This document shows positions 1 through 11,170 of a stretch of DNA of 64,000 nucleotides, in pieces. The notes beneath the pieces were generated by a model that saw nothing but the letters and a program-made list of their open reading frames with translations, was not told the DNA's origin and did not search any database. How positions within the stretch are numbered: position 1 is the stretch's first letter; the number at the start of each line of letters is the position of its first letter. The translations under genes were made by a program, and so were the position numbers. The stretch covers positions 248,001-312,000 of the forward strand of contig QNQO01001151.1 in assembly GCA_003290165.1 (NCBI GenBank), read 5' to 3'. The DNA comes from Berberis thunbergii. Lineage: Eukaryota > Streptophyta > Magnoliopsida > Ranunculales > Berberidaceae.

Positions 1-200
1 TATTTTTATTATGTTTGTTTAACTCGGATTTTTAAACACTGTAACCCTCATTTTCTCCAAATTAGTTTAGATAAATTATTAAATTCAATTTAATCCACCT
101 TCCTCGTGGGATCGACCCGTACTTGTCGTTGTCTACCAGTTAGACACCGTGTACTTGCGATTATTACAAGTGAGTCAAATTAGCCTATTTGTTTAGACCA
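1..200. other. LTR-like fragment at window edge
   Basis: No coding frame. The phrase 'cctcgtgggatcgacccg' near 104-121 resembles a stretch often seen near the end of plant Ty3/gypsy LTRs, so this may be the tail of an LTR lying mostly outside the window. It abuts the truncated reverse transcriptase of the copia element, so it probably marks a second element or a deletion junction. The assignment rests on resemblance only. Confidence 0.3.
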
Positions 201-201
201 G

Positions 202-712
202 TTAAGCCCACAACATATTATTACGACACACAAATAAAGACGTATCACAACAGGAATTGCAGAAACCATTGCATGTGAGGAAGGATCGCAACTTATTGTA
301 CCAAGCACAAGGAGCTTGGCGAAGGCCATAAATGGCTTTGTTCAGTTTACATACATAGTCTGGACATTGTGGATGTACAAACCCTTGTGGTTGTTGCATA
401 AAGACATCGTCACTCAACCTGCTCTACAAGAAACTGTTGTTCACATCCAATTGACGCAAAGGACCATCCCCAAGAAACAACAATGCTTAGAACAAGACAA
501 ACTGTGACCTGTTTAACTACAGGGCCAAATGTTTCTGTGAAATCAATGCTAGGCTGTTGATGAAAGCCCCTTAGCAGCCAAACTAGCCTTGTGACAAGCA
601 ATAGAACCATCCAGATTTCATTTGATGTGATACACCCACTTATCTTCGATAATATTTTGTGTGGGAGATGAAGGAACAAGATACCGTGTGGAATTGTTAA
701 GTAGAACAACAA
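202..712 (-). pseudogene. Copia reverse transcriptase fragment
   Basis: Two overlapping frames carry the N-terminal half of a copia RT. The frame ending at 410 holds a degraded region around 'QPSIDFTETFGPVVK' (canonically a DYxETFxPV box). The frame ending at 202 has 'QPQGFVHP' and 'LNKAIYGLRQAPCAWY', which are RT hallmarks. The catalytic YVDD box is absent because the element ends right after 'DTSLFVCRNN'. A frameshift separates the two halves, so this is a non-functional remnant. Confidence 0.8.
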
Positions 713-1314
713 ACTCTTCGCACATAGCCTCCTGCCAAGGTTTCAGTTTCTGGGCTTGGGTAAATGAGGATGTTATGATTCGTTGGAGGTAGAGGAGAAG
801 GATAAATCAAAGAATTTTTTTTGGTTTGAAGATGTTGTGTTAAGAATGAGTAATGATGCGAGAAGAGAGATTTGGATTTGGATTCATTGTCCGTGGAGAG
901 GGTTGAAAAGTCTAATATTGAGATATCGTTAATGAATGAGAATCAGAAGAGCTTACTTGATCTGGACTACAGACAGGAGCTTCCGATGGCATCGAAGACG
1001 TGGAGATAGGAACCCTGGAATCGACCGACTTTGGTAGAGTGGTGGAGTGATTCTTGTTGGTTGGGCGCAATGAGAGTGGAGGTTGACTCAAGGAAGACAC
1101 GGGAAGGTTAGATGGAGGGTGCGATTTGGGAGGAAAACGTGGCTGATGAAAGGATTGTGCATTTGATTGAAGTTGTGTGGGAAACAAATGAGGAGATGGA
1201 GGTCAATCTGTGAGGGATTAAAATGAAGTGGCTCTGGTGAATGGTGGGCCATGGTGGGAATTAGATGAAGATGGGTTATGTTGGGTGGGCTGGAAAAGGA
1301 TGGAAATAAATTTT

Positions 1315-2338
1315 TTACTGGCAGTACGTAGTTTCCATCCAAGAATTAATGGGAGAAATTTGTTTGAAAGTGTATAAATTCTCAACAAATTTAACATGGC
1401 GGGACACAAAGATTTTATTACGTTGTGGGTCAAAGCAATAAAATGAGTGATGATCAATTGAATAACCTAGGAATACACAAGTACGAGATTTGGGTTCTAA
1501 TTTGTGAGAAATGTAGGGACGAAGCCAGAGATAACAGAGACAACCAAAGACATGTAGAGCATTGTAATTAGGGTGATGACAGAACAATTTGTGAAATGGA
1601 GTATCAAAATTGATATTGGGCGAGGGCATGCGATTAATGAGATAAGTAGCGGTTTTGAAAGCAAAAGACCTGAAGGGGTACAAAAGCTTGGTGAAGAAGG
1701 GTGAGATCGGTTTCAATAATATGGCGGTGTTTTCTTTCAGCGGAGCCAACATGTTCAGGAGTGTAAGGTGGCAATGTAAGATGTTGAATACCATATTTAG
1801 CAAGTGTGTGTGCCAATGATTGTTATTCACCACCTCCATCGGTGTAAACCGTCTTAATAGTCTTTTGAAAATAATTTGCAATTAAGGTTTTAAACCTCTC
1901 AAAAATTGTTGGAACTTCATATTTGACTTTAATGCGATAAAACCAAGTATATTTCGTAAAGTAGTAAAAAATGATTACGTAATAACAATATTTATCAATT
2001 TAAATAATCGGAGATGGACCCCAAACATCGGAATAAATAACTAGAAAAGGTTCATGACAATGAATAGCCGGAACTTTAAAACATAATTTGCGGCTTTTAT
2101 TACAAGCACGATAGGCACAATGAAACCTTAAGTTTGGAGAGTTGGCACAAGAAATTTTTTGGTTTGCCATAAGCTTTTGTTGAATAAGAAGAGAGGAATG
2201 ACCGAGTCGCTGATGCCACAAGTTAGATGTCATGGTGAGATGAGCGGAAGGTGGTGTGGGCATTGATGTCATCCATTCATATAGATTGTTCCTATTCTGG
2301 CCTCGTACCAAGGATGCCCACGTACTCAAGTCCTTCAC
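1315..2338 (-). pseudogene. Copia GAG-pre-integrase and integrase
   Basis: The upstream frame (2000-2338) contains 'LWHQRLGHSS', the GAG-pre-integrase signature, followed by the 'IYSDVWGPSPI' region that opens the integrase core. The downstream frames (1315-1881) contain 'GIQHLTLPPYTPEHVGSAERKHR' in two reading frames, matching the conserved end of the core where the catalytic Glu lies, then 'AVYLINRMPS'-like and 'HVFGCLCY' motifs of the C-terminal part. Several frameshifts separate them. The integrase linker continues to about 912 in a low-complexity, proline-rich frame. Confidence 0.8.
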
Positions 2339-2736
2339 AAGAAAGTGACAAGGAAATTTTTTTCAATAGAGGTATTATTTTTGTTACAAATATGAGAAAC
2401 ATAAAATAGATATTTTTTAATCGAAGGAGCACACAAAATATTATTCAAAGTAAATGACGTAGTGGGTGTATTAAGCGTAGAAGATCCAGTATGGGAGATA
2501 GAAATACCAATGTCAATGCCAAAAATAATATCATCATTCCCTACATAGTCAAAGTGCATGGAGATATTTTGTAGATCAGAGGTTATGTGATGGGTTGCAC
2601 CAAAGTCAAGTACCCAATTGCCATTGGAAGTGCCAATGTCACTAGCGGACATGTTAGCAAGTGGCCAAGATTGGTGCTGGTTTGGTTTCGGCTTGGAGCG
2701 ATAGACTATGGCAGTATGGCCTATTTTGTCACACAA
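2335..2736 (-). pseudogene. Copia gag zinc knuckle and protease
   Basis: The frame opens with 'CDKIGHTA', the second half of a CCHC zinc knuckle. About 40 residues on is 'VLDFGATHHIT', the position of the aspartic-protease active site. Copia proteases carry D-S/T-G there. Here the middle residue reads Phe, so the site should be inactive. The frame then runs into the linker before the GAG-pre-integrase domain. Confidence 0.75.
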
Positions 2737-2785
2737 TTGACAAATAACTTTGGGTTGTCCCTGTTGGAAATTAGGCCTCCAAGAA

Positions 2786-3598
2786 TTAGTTCATTGAGAA
2801 AAAAAAAACTCCAGAGCTGTAGCTAGTACCTTGATAAGGGAGACTACGAGATTGGCCATGGTTGGTACTGAATTGATTTTGCCCAGGAGTTCCCTGAGGT
2901 GACCTGGTGTTGGAGAAGAGGTTTCTATTGTGAGTAGAACCACCTTTATTCTTATTCCAATTATTTCGTTGATTGAATTGAGCGGTAATGGGAGTTTCCA
3001 TCTTGTTGTGATCACCTCGTTTTTTTAACCATCTCTTCATCTAGCAGTTTGTCATAGAGATCTGCAAATTTGATATTTGAGTCACGAAATCGAACAACAT
3101 CAATCAACTCTTTAAAAACTCATCTTGAAGTCCATTGAGAGTATGGTCAATCATCTTTTCATCACTCATGGGATGACCGATTAAGCTTAGGTCATCAATG
3201 ACACTTTTGATCTTTGTCATGTATTCTGATACGGTGATACCCTCCTTTGTTGTTTTCATCAACGTAGTTAGGAGAGTCGGCATCCTTGTGTTGGATCGAT
3301 TTGCATCGGTTGCTTGAAGCTTGTCCCAAGCATCTGTAGAGGTTGGACAATTGTTTATCATATGGCCAATTGCACTATTGACTGTGGCTTGATTGCCTAG
3401 AAGCACAAGACGATCTTGCTTGAGCCATAGACGATATTCTGGGTCTGTTGGTGGTGGACACAGGCGCAAACCATTAACAAATTCAAGCAGATCATAACCA
3501 AATAGTAGATTGGTCATTTGAGATTTCCAAAAGGAATAGTTGGCTCCATCTTTTGCTGACTTTAAAGGGATCTGAGAGGAGGCATTTAGAGAGATTAA
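2786..3598 (-). pseudogene. Copia gag, C-terminal part
   Basis: The piece shows UBN2/Retrotran_gag-like features: 'NYSFWKSQMTNLLFGYDLL' near the start, then 'LWLKQDRLVLLGNQATV' and a helical segment with 'TLMKTTKEGITVSEYMTKIK'. A frameshift near 3,100 leads into a Gly/Asn/Gln-rich frame (2786-3040) typical of the region before the zinc knuckle. The N-terminus is displaced to 6743-6904 by the nested TIR element. The apparent Met start at 3625 lies inside that insert and is not a real start. Confidence 0.75.
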
Positions 3599-3849
3599 TA
3601 GAGTCTGAAAGACTTTAAATCTCATAGATTTTAATAGAGTCTGAAAGACTTTACAGAATTCACTGGATTTTAATAGATTTTAAGTGACTGGATTTTGTGG
3701 AATTTACAGAATCCACTGGATTTTAATGGATTTTTATTATTGGATTTTCTGAATTTTATAAAGGATTGTTATGGATTTTAATGGATTGTTATTATTGGAT
3801 TTTTAGTATTGGACTAAAAAACTCATTCTCATCTTCTGCTAATTCACTT

Positions 3850-3931
3850 ATGTCATTAGCAAGGATAGCAAGGACGGGAAGAAGATTGGGTTGGTTTTTT
3901 TTATGTCATTAGCAAGGATAGCAAGGACGGT
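3850..3931. repeat. 28-bp direct repeat pair
   Basis: The word beginning 'atgtcattagcaaggatagc' occurs twice, about 53 bp apart, at 3850 and 3903. It lies between the subterminal repeats of the TIR element and the poly(A) of the RPS5 copy. Confidence 0.7.
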
Positions 3932-4000
3932 CCCTCAATGACAACGTACATGCTTGATTCAAGCATCCAGTAAAACCATACTTAACAGGGACTCATCTGC

Positions 4001-4762
<762 letters not shown>

Positions 4763-5285
4763 TCAAATCAGGTCAGAAAATGAATAAACATGCTAAAGGA
4801 ATGTGATATCCCACTACATATGCTAAAGGACCCAATTAAATCTCACACATTTTATAGCCTACTAAACCATTGTTTGTGCTATAGCACGAAGTTGAACATA
4901 ACCACATGCAAATCAATTTATACATTCTTTTTTTTTGGTCTTTAAGTTTGCAAAATAAACTTCTCAGCTTCACATGACATGATTAAAAGACACCCCATGC
5001 ACTTCACCTTCTATTTCTAGTACTCATCTTTCCATCAACTAAATTCCACTTCTTATACAAGAACAATCCAAATGCACCAACAAATAATCTAACCAATATT
5101 TCCATCAGCAAAAACATGTCTTTACTAACCATTTTGGGTCAAGCAACACAAATGACATTCTACCATTCAATCCAACCAATACCCATATCCAAATCTTACG
5201 CATATAACAACACAACCACACATTGATCATCAAATAATAACTCAAAAAAACCCAAATGGGGGTCAATAAAAATCATCAAATTTAC

Positions 5286-5736
5286 CTCCTAAACTTCCAC
5301 TGAGCTGCAGCAGGGACTTCAACAGGAGGCAAAGCTTCCTGCTTCCACCCCATCAACGCGTTGAACGCATTGAAGTGAAATTTCACACCAGAGTTCACAT
5401 GTTTGAGAACCAAACTACTCTCTCCAAATACCATTTCGGGTAAATGGTTTGTCTGAAGCTTTTGCTCCCATCTAACAACATAGAAAGAAAATACCCATTC
5501 ATAATCAATCCAAGTTTTACTGAAAATACGAATGAAGAACCAAAAAGATTGATTTTTTATGGTTTGTTTGCTTGCTGTTGAACTTGGAGTGAATTGAGAA
5601 TGGATAGGTTGCGTGACTCAATCTCCCAGCCGTTGATTCGAACACCATTTCTCCCGTCTGAGAGAAGCTCTGCTCCTGCTGCTTTCAGTGCAGCCTTCTC
5701 TTCTTCCTTCTCTGTGTCTTCCTGTACTCCTGCCAT
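5286..5736 (-). pseudogene. TIP41-like protein, exons 1 and 2 (captured)
   Basis: Exon 1 starts at the ATG at 5734-5736 and encodes an acidic N-terminus followed by 'AAGAELLSDGRNGVRINGWE', the plant TIP41-like start. Exon 2 (5286-5471) follows an acceptor 'TTGTTAG' and encodes 'HLPEMVFGESSLVLKHVNSG' and 'GWKQEALPPVEVPAAAQWKF', ending at a good donor AG|GTAAAT. TIP41 is a conserved regulator of PP2A-type phosphatases in TOR signalling. Only about the first 110 of roughly 290 residues are present. Retained intron and donor show capture from genomic DNA, not mRNA. The donor of exon 1 is unclear. Confidence 0.8.
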
Positions 5737-5972
5737 CTGATTTGGTCTCTGTTGGTTCTCTGTTGTTCTGTCTATGAGAGACAGGTTTTAGCTTGTCCAA
5801 GACTCTAAATCCGTGATTAATCCCCAATTAATCTCCTCTTGCTAGTGGATTGGGGCTTTAGGATTCTAGTTGAAGCACTCTTTTGAGACCTAATAATAAA
5901 TAAATACAAACATCTTTTGAGACAATGACAACCAAAACAGGTTGGGAGTGAAAGGGGGGAAAGAAAACTAAC

Positions 5973-6122
5973 CCTCATAGCTTTTCCAACATCAGACACT
6001 TGAAACCCTAGCTCAAAGGAGCTATCTTTCTCCAACTCAAGCTCCTTCGAAAGCATTAACGCCCCATAAACATCACCCATCACACTGAAACTCTTCTTCT
6101 GCGAAACCGATTCAAACACCAT
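5973..6122 (-). pseudogene. Unassigned exon-like frame in the TIR element
   Basis: Fifty codons from an ATG at 6120-6122 to a donor-like AGG|GTTAGT encode 'MVFESVSQKKSFSVMGDVYG' and a Glu/Leu-rich segment. An acceptor-like 'GTTAATCAG' lies upstream near 6187. The source gene is not recognised. A further short ATG frame at 6268-6308 ('MAELAQAEAASNTG') lies upstream and could be a first exon. Position and strand fit a composite transcript running from the element's right end. Confidence 0.4.
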
Positions 6123-6445
6123 TGTCAATGAAAAACTCAAACTTTTCCCCAAAAATCAAACCTTTTCCCCTAAAACTTGAATGCAGACTGATTAACCAAC
6201 AAAACTTGCAACTTTATACAAAAAAAAAAAAAAAACAGAGTGAGAGAGATGGAGAGTGATTGACGTGCCTGTGTTGGAAGCTGCCTCTGCTTGTGCTAGT
6301 TCAGCCATGGCCACCGATGGTGGTTGATTGAGAAAACGAAAGGGTTTGTAGAAGGGGATGAACGTGTCAAACCCTAGGTGTTGGTGGGAGAGACGAAGAA
6401 GAGATTGAAATACGAGGGATAGAGGTCGGATTTGTAAAGGAGTTT

Positions 6446-6459
6446 GGTATTTATATTTT
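6446..6459 (-). promoter_or_regulatory. TATA-like motif in the element terminus
   Basis: On the minus strand the terminus reads AAAATATAAATACC, a good plant TATA context, facing the captured exons. The same placement and flanking sequence occur at 43883-43896 in the second gene-carrying element, which supports a conserved function. No transcript evidence is available. Confidence 0.5.
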
Positions 6460-6523
6460 TCACAAATAAATCCTTCAAAGTCCTTCAAAATCCATCAAGT
6501 CAACAAATCTATTAAAATCTCCT

Positions 6524-6739
6524 GTTGTTTGAATACCCCTAGATTTTATTGTATTGTTTAAAATCCATGATTGAATACCCCATGATTTTAATGGATTATA
6601 AAACAATCATTTAAAATCAATGATTGAATACCCCTGGATTTCATTGTATTGTTTTAAATCCTTAATTGAATACCCCTGTATTTTAATGGACTTTAAAATC
6701 TTTCAGAATCCATTAAATACATGATTGAATACCCCCCCC
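6524..6739 (-). repeat. Five-fold repeat of the TIR tip
   Basis: The word GGGGTATTCAAT (minus strand), followed by an ATGGATTTTAA-type segment, occurs near 6724, 6666, 6624, 6572 and 6531, spaced 41 to 58 bp. The outermost copy has seven or more G. This looks like amplified transposase-binding or tip sequence at one end of the element. Confidence 0.75.
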
Positions 6740-6742
6740 TAA

Positions 6743-6904
6743 GTTAGTTCCAAAGACAACAATATTACTTGACACAGTGGTGTTGCCTGCATTTGGAGGA
6801 GCCACTGGTTGATAGGGAGGAAGATTAGTTTGAGTTCGATTAAGGAGAGGGGCATCTAGAGTGGCTTGTGAAGAATTTGATCGTGGAGAAGAGGGTGTAG
6901 ACAT
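6743..6904 (-). pseudogene. Copia gag, N-terminal part
   Basis: The frame starts with 'MSTPSSPRSNSSQ', a Ser/Pro-rich start usual for copia Gag, and runs to 'VVFGTNL', where the nested TIR element interrupts it. The ATG lies about 55 bp inside the primer binding site. The continuation is at 3598 and below. The frame's last residues after position 6742 are insert sequence. Confidence 0.7.
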
Positions 6905-6957
6905 TGTTTAAAGAGAATAAGTTGATGAAGAAAAAAAATATGTTCCATGACAGTAAA

Positions 6958-6970
6958 GGCTCTGATACCA
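6958..6970 (-). promoter_or_regulatory. Primer binding site (initiator tRNA-Met)
   Basis: TGGTATCAGAGCC on the minus strand matches the 3' end of initiator tRNA-Met, the usual minus-strand primer of plant copia elements. It sits directly inside the 5' LTR. Confidence 0.85.
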
Positions 6971-7178
6971 TAATAGGAATAGAGAATAGATATGAAATTG
7001 GCTTGATTTATTCACAACAGCTTACAACTTTATAAATACATCCCATGGAACCATTTGGGTCCTACAAATAAGGAATCTAAACAGCCCACATTCTGCACAA
7101 AACATTGTTGGTTCAACAACCCACTTATCATGTTCTATCATGCCTATAATTCAGGCACATTCTAATCACGTTCTATCA
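6971..7178 (-). repeat. Copia 5' LTR
   Basis: The segment runs from TGATAGAACGTG to CTATTCCTATTA on the minus strand and adjoins the primer binding site. A TATA-like TATTTATAAAG lies at 7029-7039. The length, about 208 bp, is short but normal for copia. The 3' LTR is missing, so the upstream boundary is inferred from the TG start alone. Confidence 0.6.
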
Positions 7179-8055
7179 ATAAGTTAGTCAAAAGCCAGAG
7201 ACACTACTTTGTTTTCATTGCAAGATAGATTTGCGCAATTTTAGTAAAATGACAATAACTTTCTTATTTCAAAACATTTCCAAGTGATTCAAGTTGTGTT
7301 TATGAGATAACTCAGAGTACTACAATTTTTGTGCTTTAATGAGCTTGAGAATCGATCTCAATTGAGGGTTTAAACTGGTTGAAAGTTACCCCTATTTTTA
7401 TATTACTGTTTTTTTTTCAAAAATAGTTTTTTGGGTGGTGTGGGGTTAGTAGGAAGAAATAAAGTACATGGTGGTGTGAGACGGTACTTTAGGTGGTATG
7501 GAGTAGTCATTGCCTTATTGATATACGAGTCAATCTAATTGGCGAGGAAATCGACGAGGAAACGCGTGAGGGAGGGGGGAGGACCCTCCATCCCCCTCGC
7601 AATGCGTGTAGAGGAGGGAAGCACGCACCGCGAGGGGGATGGAGGGTCCTCCCTCCCTCCCTCACTGGTTTCCTCGCCCATTCCCTCGACAGTTAGAATT
7701 GGGGTTAATATACTTGGACTGTTTAGAGATGCACACTATATATTTTTCCAATTTATTTTTTGTTATTTTGACTTTGAGGTCCATTTTGGTAAGCATTTTT
7801 GTATATAGGTTAGTCAAAGGCAAGTGAATTGGGTTTACTGAGTCAATTTGGACCCTAGACTGAAATAATTTTCAAAAAATGGGCCACATACTCGATTACA
7901 GTAAATCCAATGATCCCCTAAATCAAATTAACCCTAAGTATAAAGATGAAGCAAGGTTATCTTTCTATGAAAATTTTCGTAAGTGACACCTCTAGTGGGA
8001 TGGAGTGCTTTGATTATTAATCGTTACTTGAAATTATGGACGGGCATCCCATTCC
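7179..8055. other. Intergenic spacer
   Basis: A+T-rich sequence without a supported gene. It holds the hairpin MITE listed separately and ends at the hAT target site. The open frames over the MITE are by-products of its G+C-rich palindrome. Confidence 0.6.
7527..7704. mobile_element. Hairpin Mutator-type MITE, copy 1
   Basis: The element is 178 bp, strongly G+C-rich, and folds on itself through arms containing GAGGGGGATGGAGGGTCCTC. Its right end reads CCCTCGACAGTTAGAATT, the family terminus also seen at 34 kb and 37 kb. The left end has lost the GTCGAGGG part. Flanks are TTGATATAC (7518-7526) and TTAATATAC (7705-7713), a 9-bp target duplication with one mismatch, as expected for Mutator-like elements. 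Confidence 0.75.
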
Positions 8056-8063
8056 GTGATATC

Positions 8064-9435
8064 TAGGGGTGGGCAAACGGGTCGAGGAACCGCGGATCCA
8101 AACCGAACCGGACCGTTTTACTCCAAACGATTCGGTTTTGATTTTAAATATTATGAAACGATTCGGTTCGGTTCCGGTTCCTAATTTTTTTTAAAGCGGT
8201 TCGGTTTCGATCCGATTACATATACTCCTTACACGTGTCTTAATGAGATTGGCTAAAAAAAAATAGGTTTCTAATTCTAACCCTAAGTTCCTAACAGGCT
8301 AACACATACTTAACACTCGAATCACCCTCTTATCTCGTTCTCTTCTCTCATTTCTCCACAAGTTGAAGCAGTGAGCATTTGCCCTCGCCGCCTCGGTCTC
8401 TCTCAATTCTTCACAAGCCTCGCCGCCTCGATCTCTCTCATTATTCACAAGAAGACCACGACGTTGACTAGTCGACGATCTCATTCTCAGTCTCTCTCAT
8501 TCTCATTCTCATTCTCCACAAGCAGATGCAGAGCACAAGCAGTGACGATTTCTGATTCTCTCTCATTTTCCACTAGCAGTGAGCAGACAGAGGCAAAGCA
8601 CGACGAGTCGACGATGACGCTCAAGATCTAGATTTTCTAACACCCCTAGTATCGGATCTGATTTTCTAACACCCCCGGTCTCACTCTCGTCTCGGGTGTG
8701 TCCAGTCAGTTGTATGGTTGATTTAAACTTGTTGAGATCTCAGATCCCTTTCACCGTTTGAAATTTTGAATGCTTTTTGTTGCCTTGTTGATAATCACAT
8801 TGATGAAAGAACAGTGCCTCTGGCCCTATCATCATCTCTTTACTTGGTGGATATGTTGGCTTGAACAAATGAGCTTGACTCACTAACACAATCTTTGCTG
8901 CTTCAGGGCTTGATATCATCACACATGGACATCCCAATATATGTGTCTTAAATATTTCTCCATATCTAAAGACAATAACTTAAATACATATGCAATATAA
9001 CTTAGCAGAACGACGAGTAGAAACTAGAAACCTTAAGTGTTTGCATATTTTCAGCATAAGTGTTTGCATATTTTGAGAAAGAATTGATTACCTTTTTTGC
9101 CTCTTGGAGAAAAAAGTGTTGGGGTTTTGTGTGTAGAGCTTGATTGTCTCTCCTATATAAGTGTTGGGGGCTGAATTTTGTATGCTGAATTGCATGATTT
9201 TGGATCCATGTATGGCAACACATTGCACAAGTCCGTGGCGGCGTGGCCTATTAATACTTTTTGAGATATATAATATAGGAACCGTAGGAACCGAACCGTT
9301 GTAAACGATTCGAGTTAGGTTCGGTTCCAACGTTCAAAATAGAGGAACCGATCCGAATCGAAACCGTTAAAATTTTAAACGGTTCGAGTTAGGTTCCTCA
9401 AAATTTGGAACCGAACCGAACCATGCCCACCCCTA
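8064..9435. mobile_element. hAT element carrying a CYP707A exon
   Basis: The ends are TAGGGGTGGGCA and its inverse TGCCCACCCCTA, a terminal pair common in plant hAT elements. Flanking octamers are GTGATATC (8056-8063) and GTGATCTC (9436-9443), an 8-bp duplication with one mismatch. Subterminal regions (about 8084-8215 and 9285-9420) are full of AACCGAACCG-type inverted words. No transposase frame exists, so it is non-autonomous. The middle holds a P450 exon plus transcribed-looking pyrimidine-rich sequence at 8320-8560. Confidence 0.8.
8740..8965 (-). pseudogene. CYP707A: CYP707A (ABA 8'-hydroxylase) exon fragment
   Basis: After an acceptor-like CTTTAG the exon encodes 'YGEIFKTHILGCPCVMISS', then 'PEAAKIVLVSQAHLFKP' and 'FFHQCDY', matching the N-terminal region of CYP707A cytochromes P450, which inactivate abscisic acid by 8'-hydroxylation. 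The match fades after FFHQ, and the frame ends in a stop at 8740. The oxygen-binding I-helix, ExxR and heme-Cys regions are absent. The intact splice acceptor shows the piece came from genomic DNA. It lies inside the hAT element on the strand opposite to the pyrimidine-rich segment. Confidence 0.8.
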
Positions 9436-9443
9436 GTGATCTC

Positions 9444-10679
9444 AATCTCGTCCTGGTCCCGTTTCGATTTTGTTCGGAACCTTTTGAGATTGATCAAACT
9501 CATCTCGATCTTGTCCCGATCTATAGTAGTTTCAATCCCGACCATCCCGAAATTATTTATTTAATATTTATTATTATTAATTTTAATCAAACTACTCTTC
9601 TAAAAGAAAATTTAAGATGTGTTGAAATTAAATGAAAACAAATGCTATTTGAAAATTACTTGTTTGATTTGGTACTCTTTGTTTATATAGAAACTTCAAT
9701 TTGGATATTTTAGGTCAAATAGAACCTATAGAAATTTATACTTTTTCATATTTTAGATTAGTTATAGGACAACTATTATTGTATAAAATAAAGGCAAATG
9801 ATGGGTTGGGTTAGTTTTGCACTACAAGTTATGAAGTTTGAGATTTGGGGAATGAACAATATTTTTCATTTTTAAAATTTTATTGAGACAACTTGATAAC
9901 ATTGCTAAAAATTGAATCTTGTATGAATGATATTTCAACTCTTGCATACATATGCAAGATGGATCTATGGAGCGGTTCATTCCATTTGTCATCATTCACT
10001 TGACAAACTTAATTCTATTAGAAGGTAACCCTCCACAAATTTTATATAACATTTAATAATGTTACGATGAAAGTTGTATATATATATATATATAAACTTG
10101 GCATTATTTGAGCAATGTGAAAATAATTTTTTTTGTTATTCTTCATCGGAGAACTATTTAGTACATGTTTGTCCTAAATGACATGACCATACAAACTTGA
10201 AAGTAATTAAATTATGAAAGAAAAATCAAAACAATTAATGGGAAAAGATATAAAATGAGGTGAAACTTGAAATTAATTACTAAAAATTTTACCTCTTTAG
10301 GAGACATGTCATCGAGATGCTCACTAAGAGTGATGATTTCTTCATTCACGACCCCTACAAGTTGAACCCCAAAGCCTAAAATGGTCGTATATTTAGCCTT
10401 ATAAAGGAAAAAAATGTTAAATATGTTAAACAATTCAATGGAAATTAATTGAAAGAATAAAGTATAAAGATACCTAAAAAATAAAGCGGCAAATATACAG
10501 ATATTTGTTTGGTACCTGTTGTGCTAGTACAACCTAATTGACGATACAAGAACATTAAAGTATCTATACCCCATGCAAACGTCCCAACATCATCCAACTT
10601 CATCAGAAACTTCAAATATTCAGTGCAAACCTTTGTTTCAATGCTTAATTATTTATCCATAAAAAAATGTGATTTGAAA
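9444..10679. other. A+T-rich spacer
   Basis: No supported gene. It contains an (AT)n run at 10077-10094 and short unconvincing frames. It may be decayed LTR sequence, because a recognisable LTR piece follows directly. Confidence 0.5.
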
Positions 10680-11170
10680 CTTTATGCGCATTGATACCCC
10701 AAGAGTGACTTTTATGCTACTCATATAGTTAAGAGTATTCGGTGATACATTTCTGTACGTAATGTATCCCAACTTAGGCATGGATGACAGAAAAATTCTT
10801 CTTTATATGAAAGAGACATACGAGAATGTATGTTCGACACGGAGGTGTTGCGAATGTGATATAGTACAAGTGATCAATTCGTTAAAAATGAATAATATGT
10901 TTATGACAAATAATGTATTAACACAACTATATTAATTGATGAATATAGATTGTTTGATAAATTATATACCTTTGTTTCTAACCATTCCTTGCAGGATAAC
11001 AAGTCTACTACCGTTTAGGTAGGTCAGATTTGCCATGGTAAACCTTTACAACGTAAGTATAAGTAAAAATAAATATTTACTTTAAGAACGATATGAACTT
11101 ATTAGAATGACATGTTTGCCCTAGTTGAGGAACTATATATCTTTGAATTGTATTTTCTTGAGTATGTAGT
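10680..11170 (+). repeat. Fragment related to the 58-61 kb LTR
   Basis: From 'tttatgcgcattgatacccc' on, this stretch follows 60749-61170 over nearly its whole length, including 'cttaggcatggatgacag', 'gagacatacg' and 'gttgaggaacta'. It is more diverged and interrupted by A+T-rich indels. It is a decayed piece of the same LTR family. The part that carries gene fragments in the 58 kb copy is not seen here. Confidence 0.75.

Noticed and set aside
7493..7827. Three overlapping plus-strand frames as a small gene
   Set aside because: They are by-products of the G+C-rich MITE palindrome; frames stop in flanking sequence and show no known domain.
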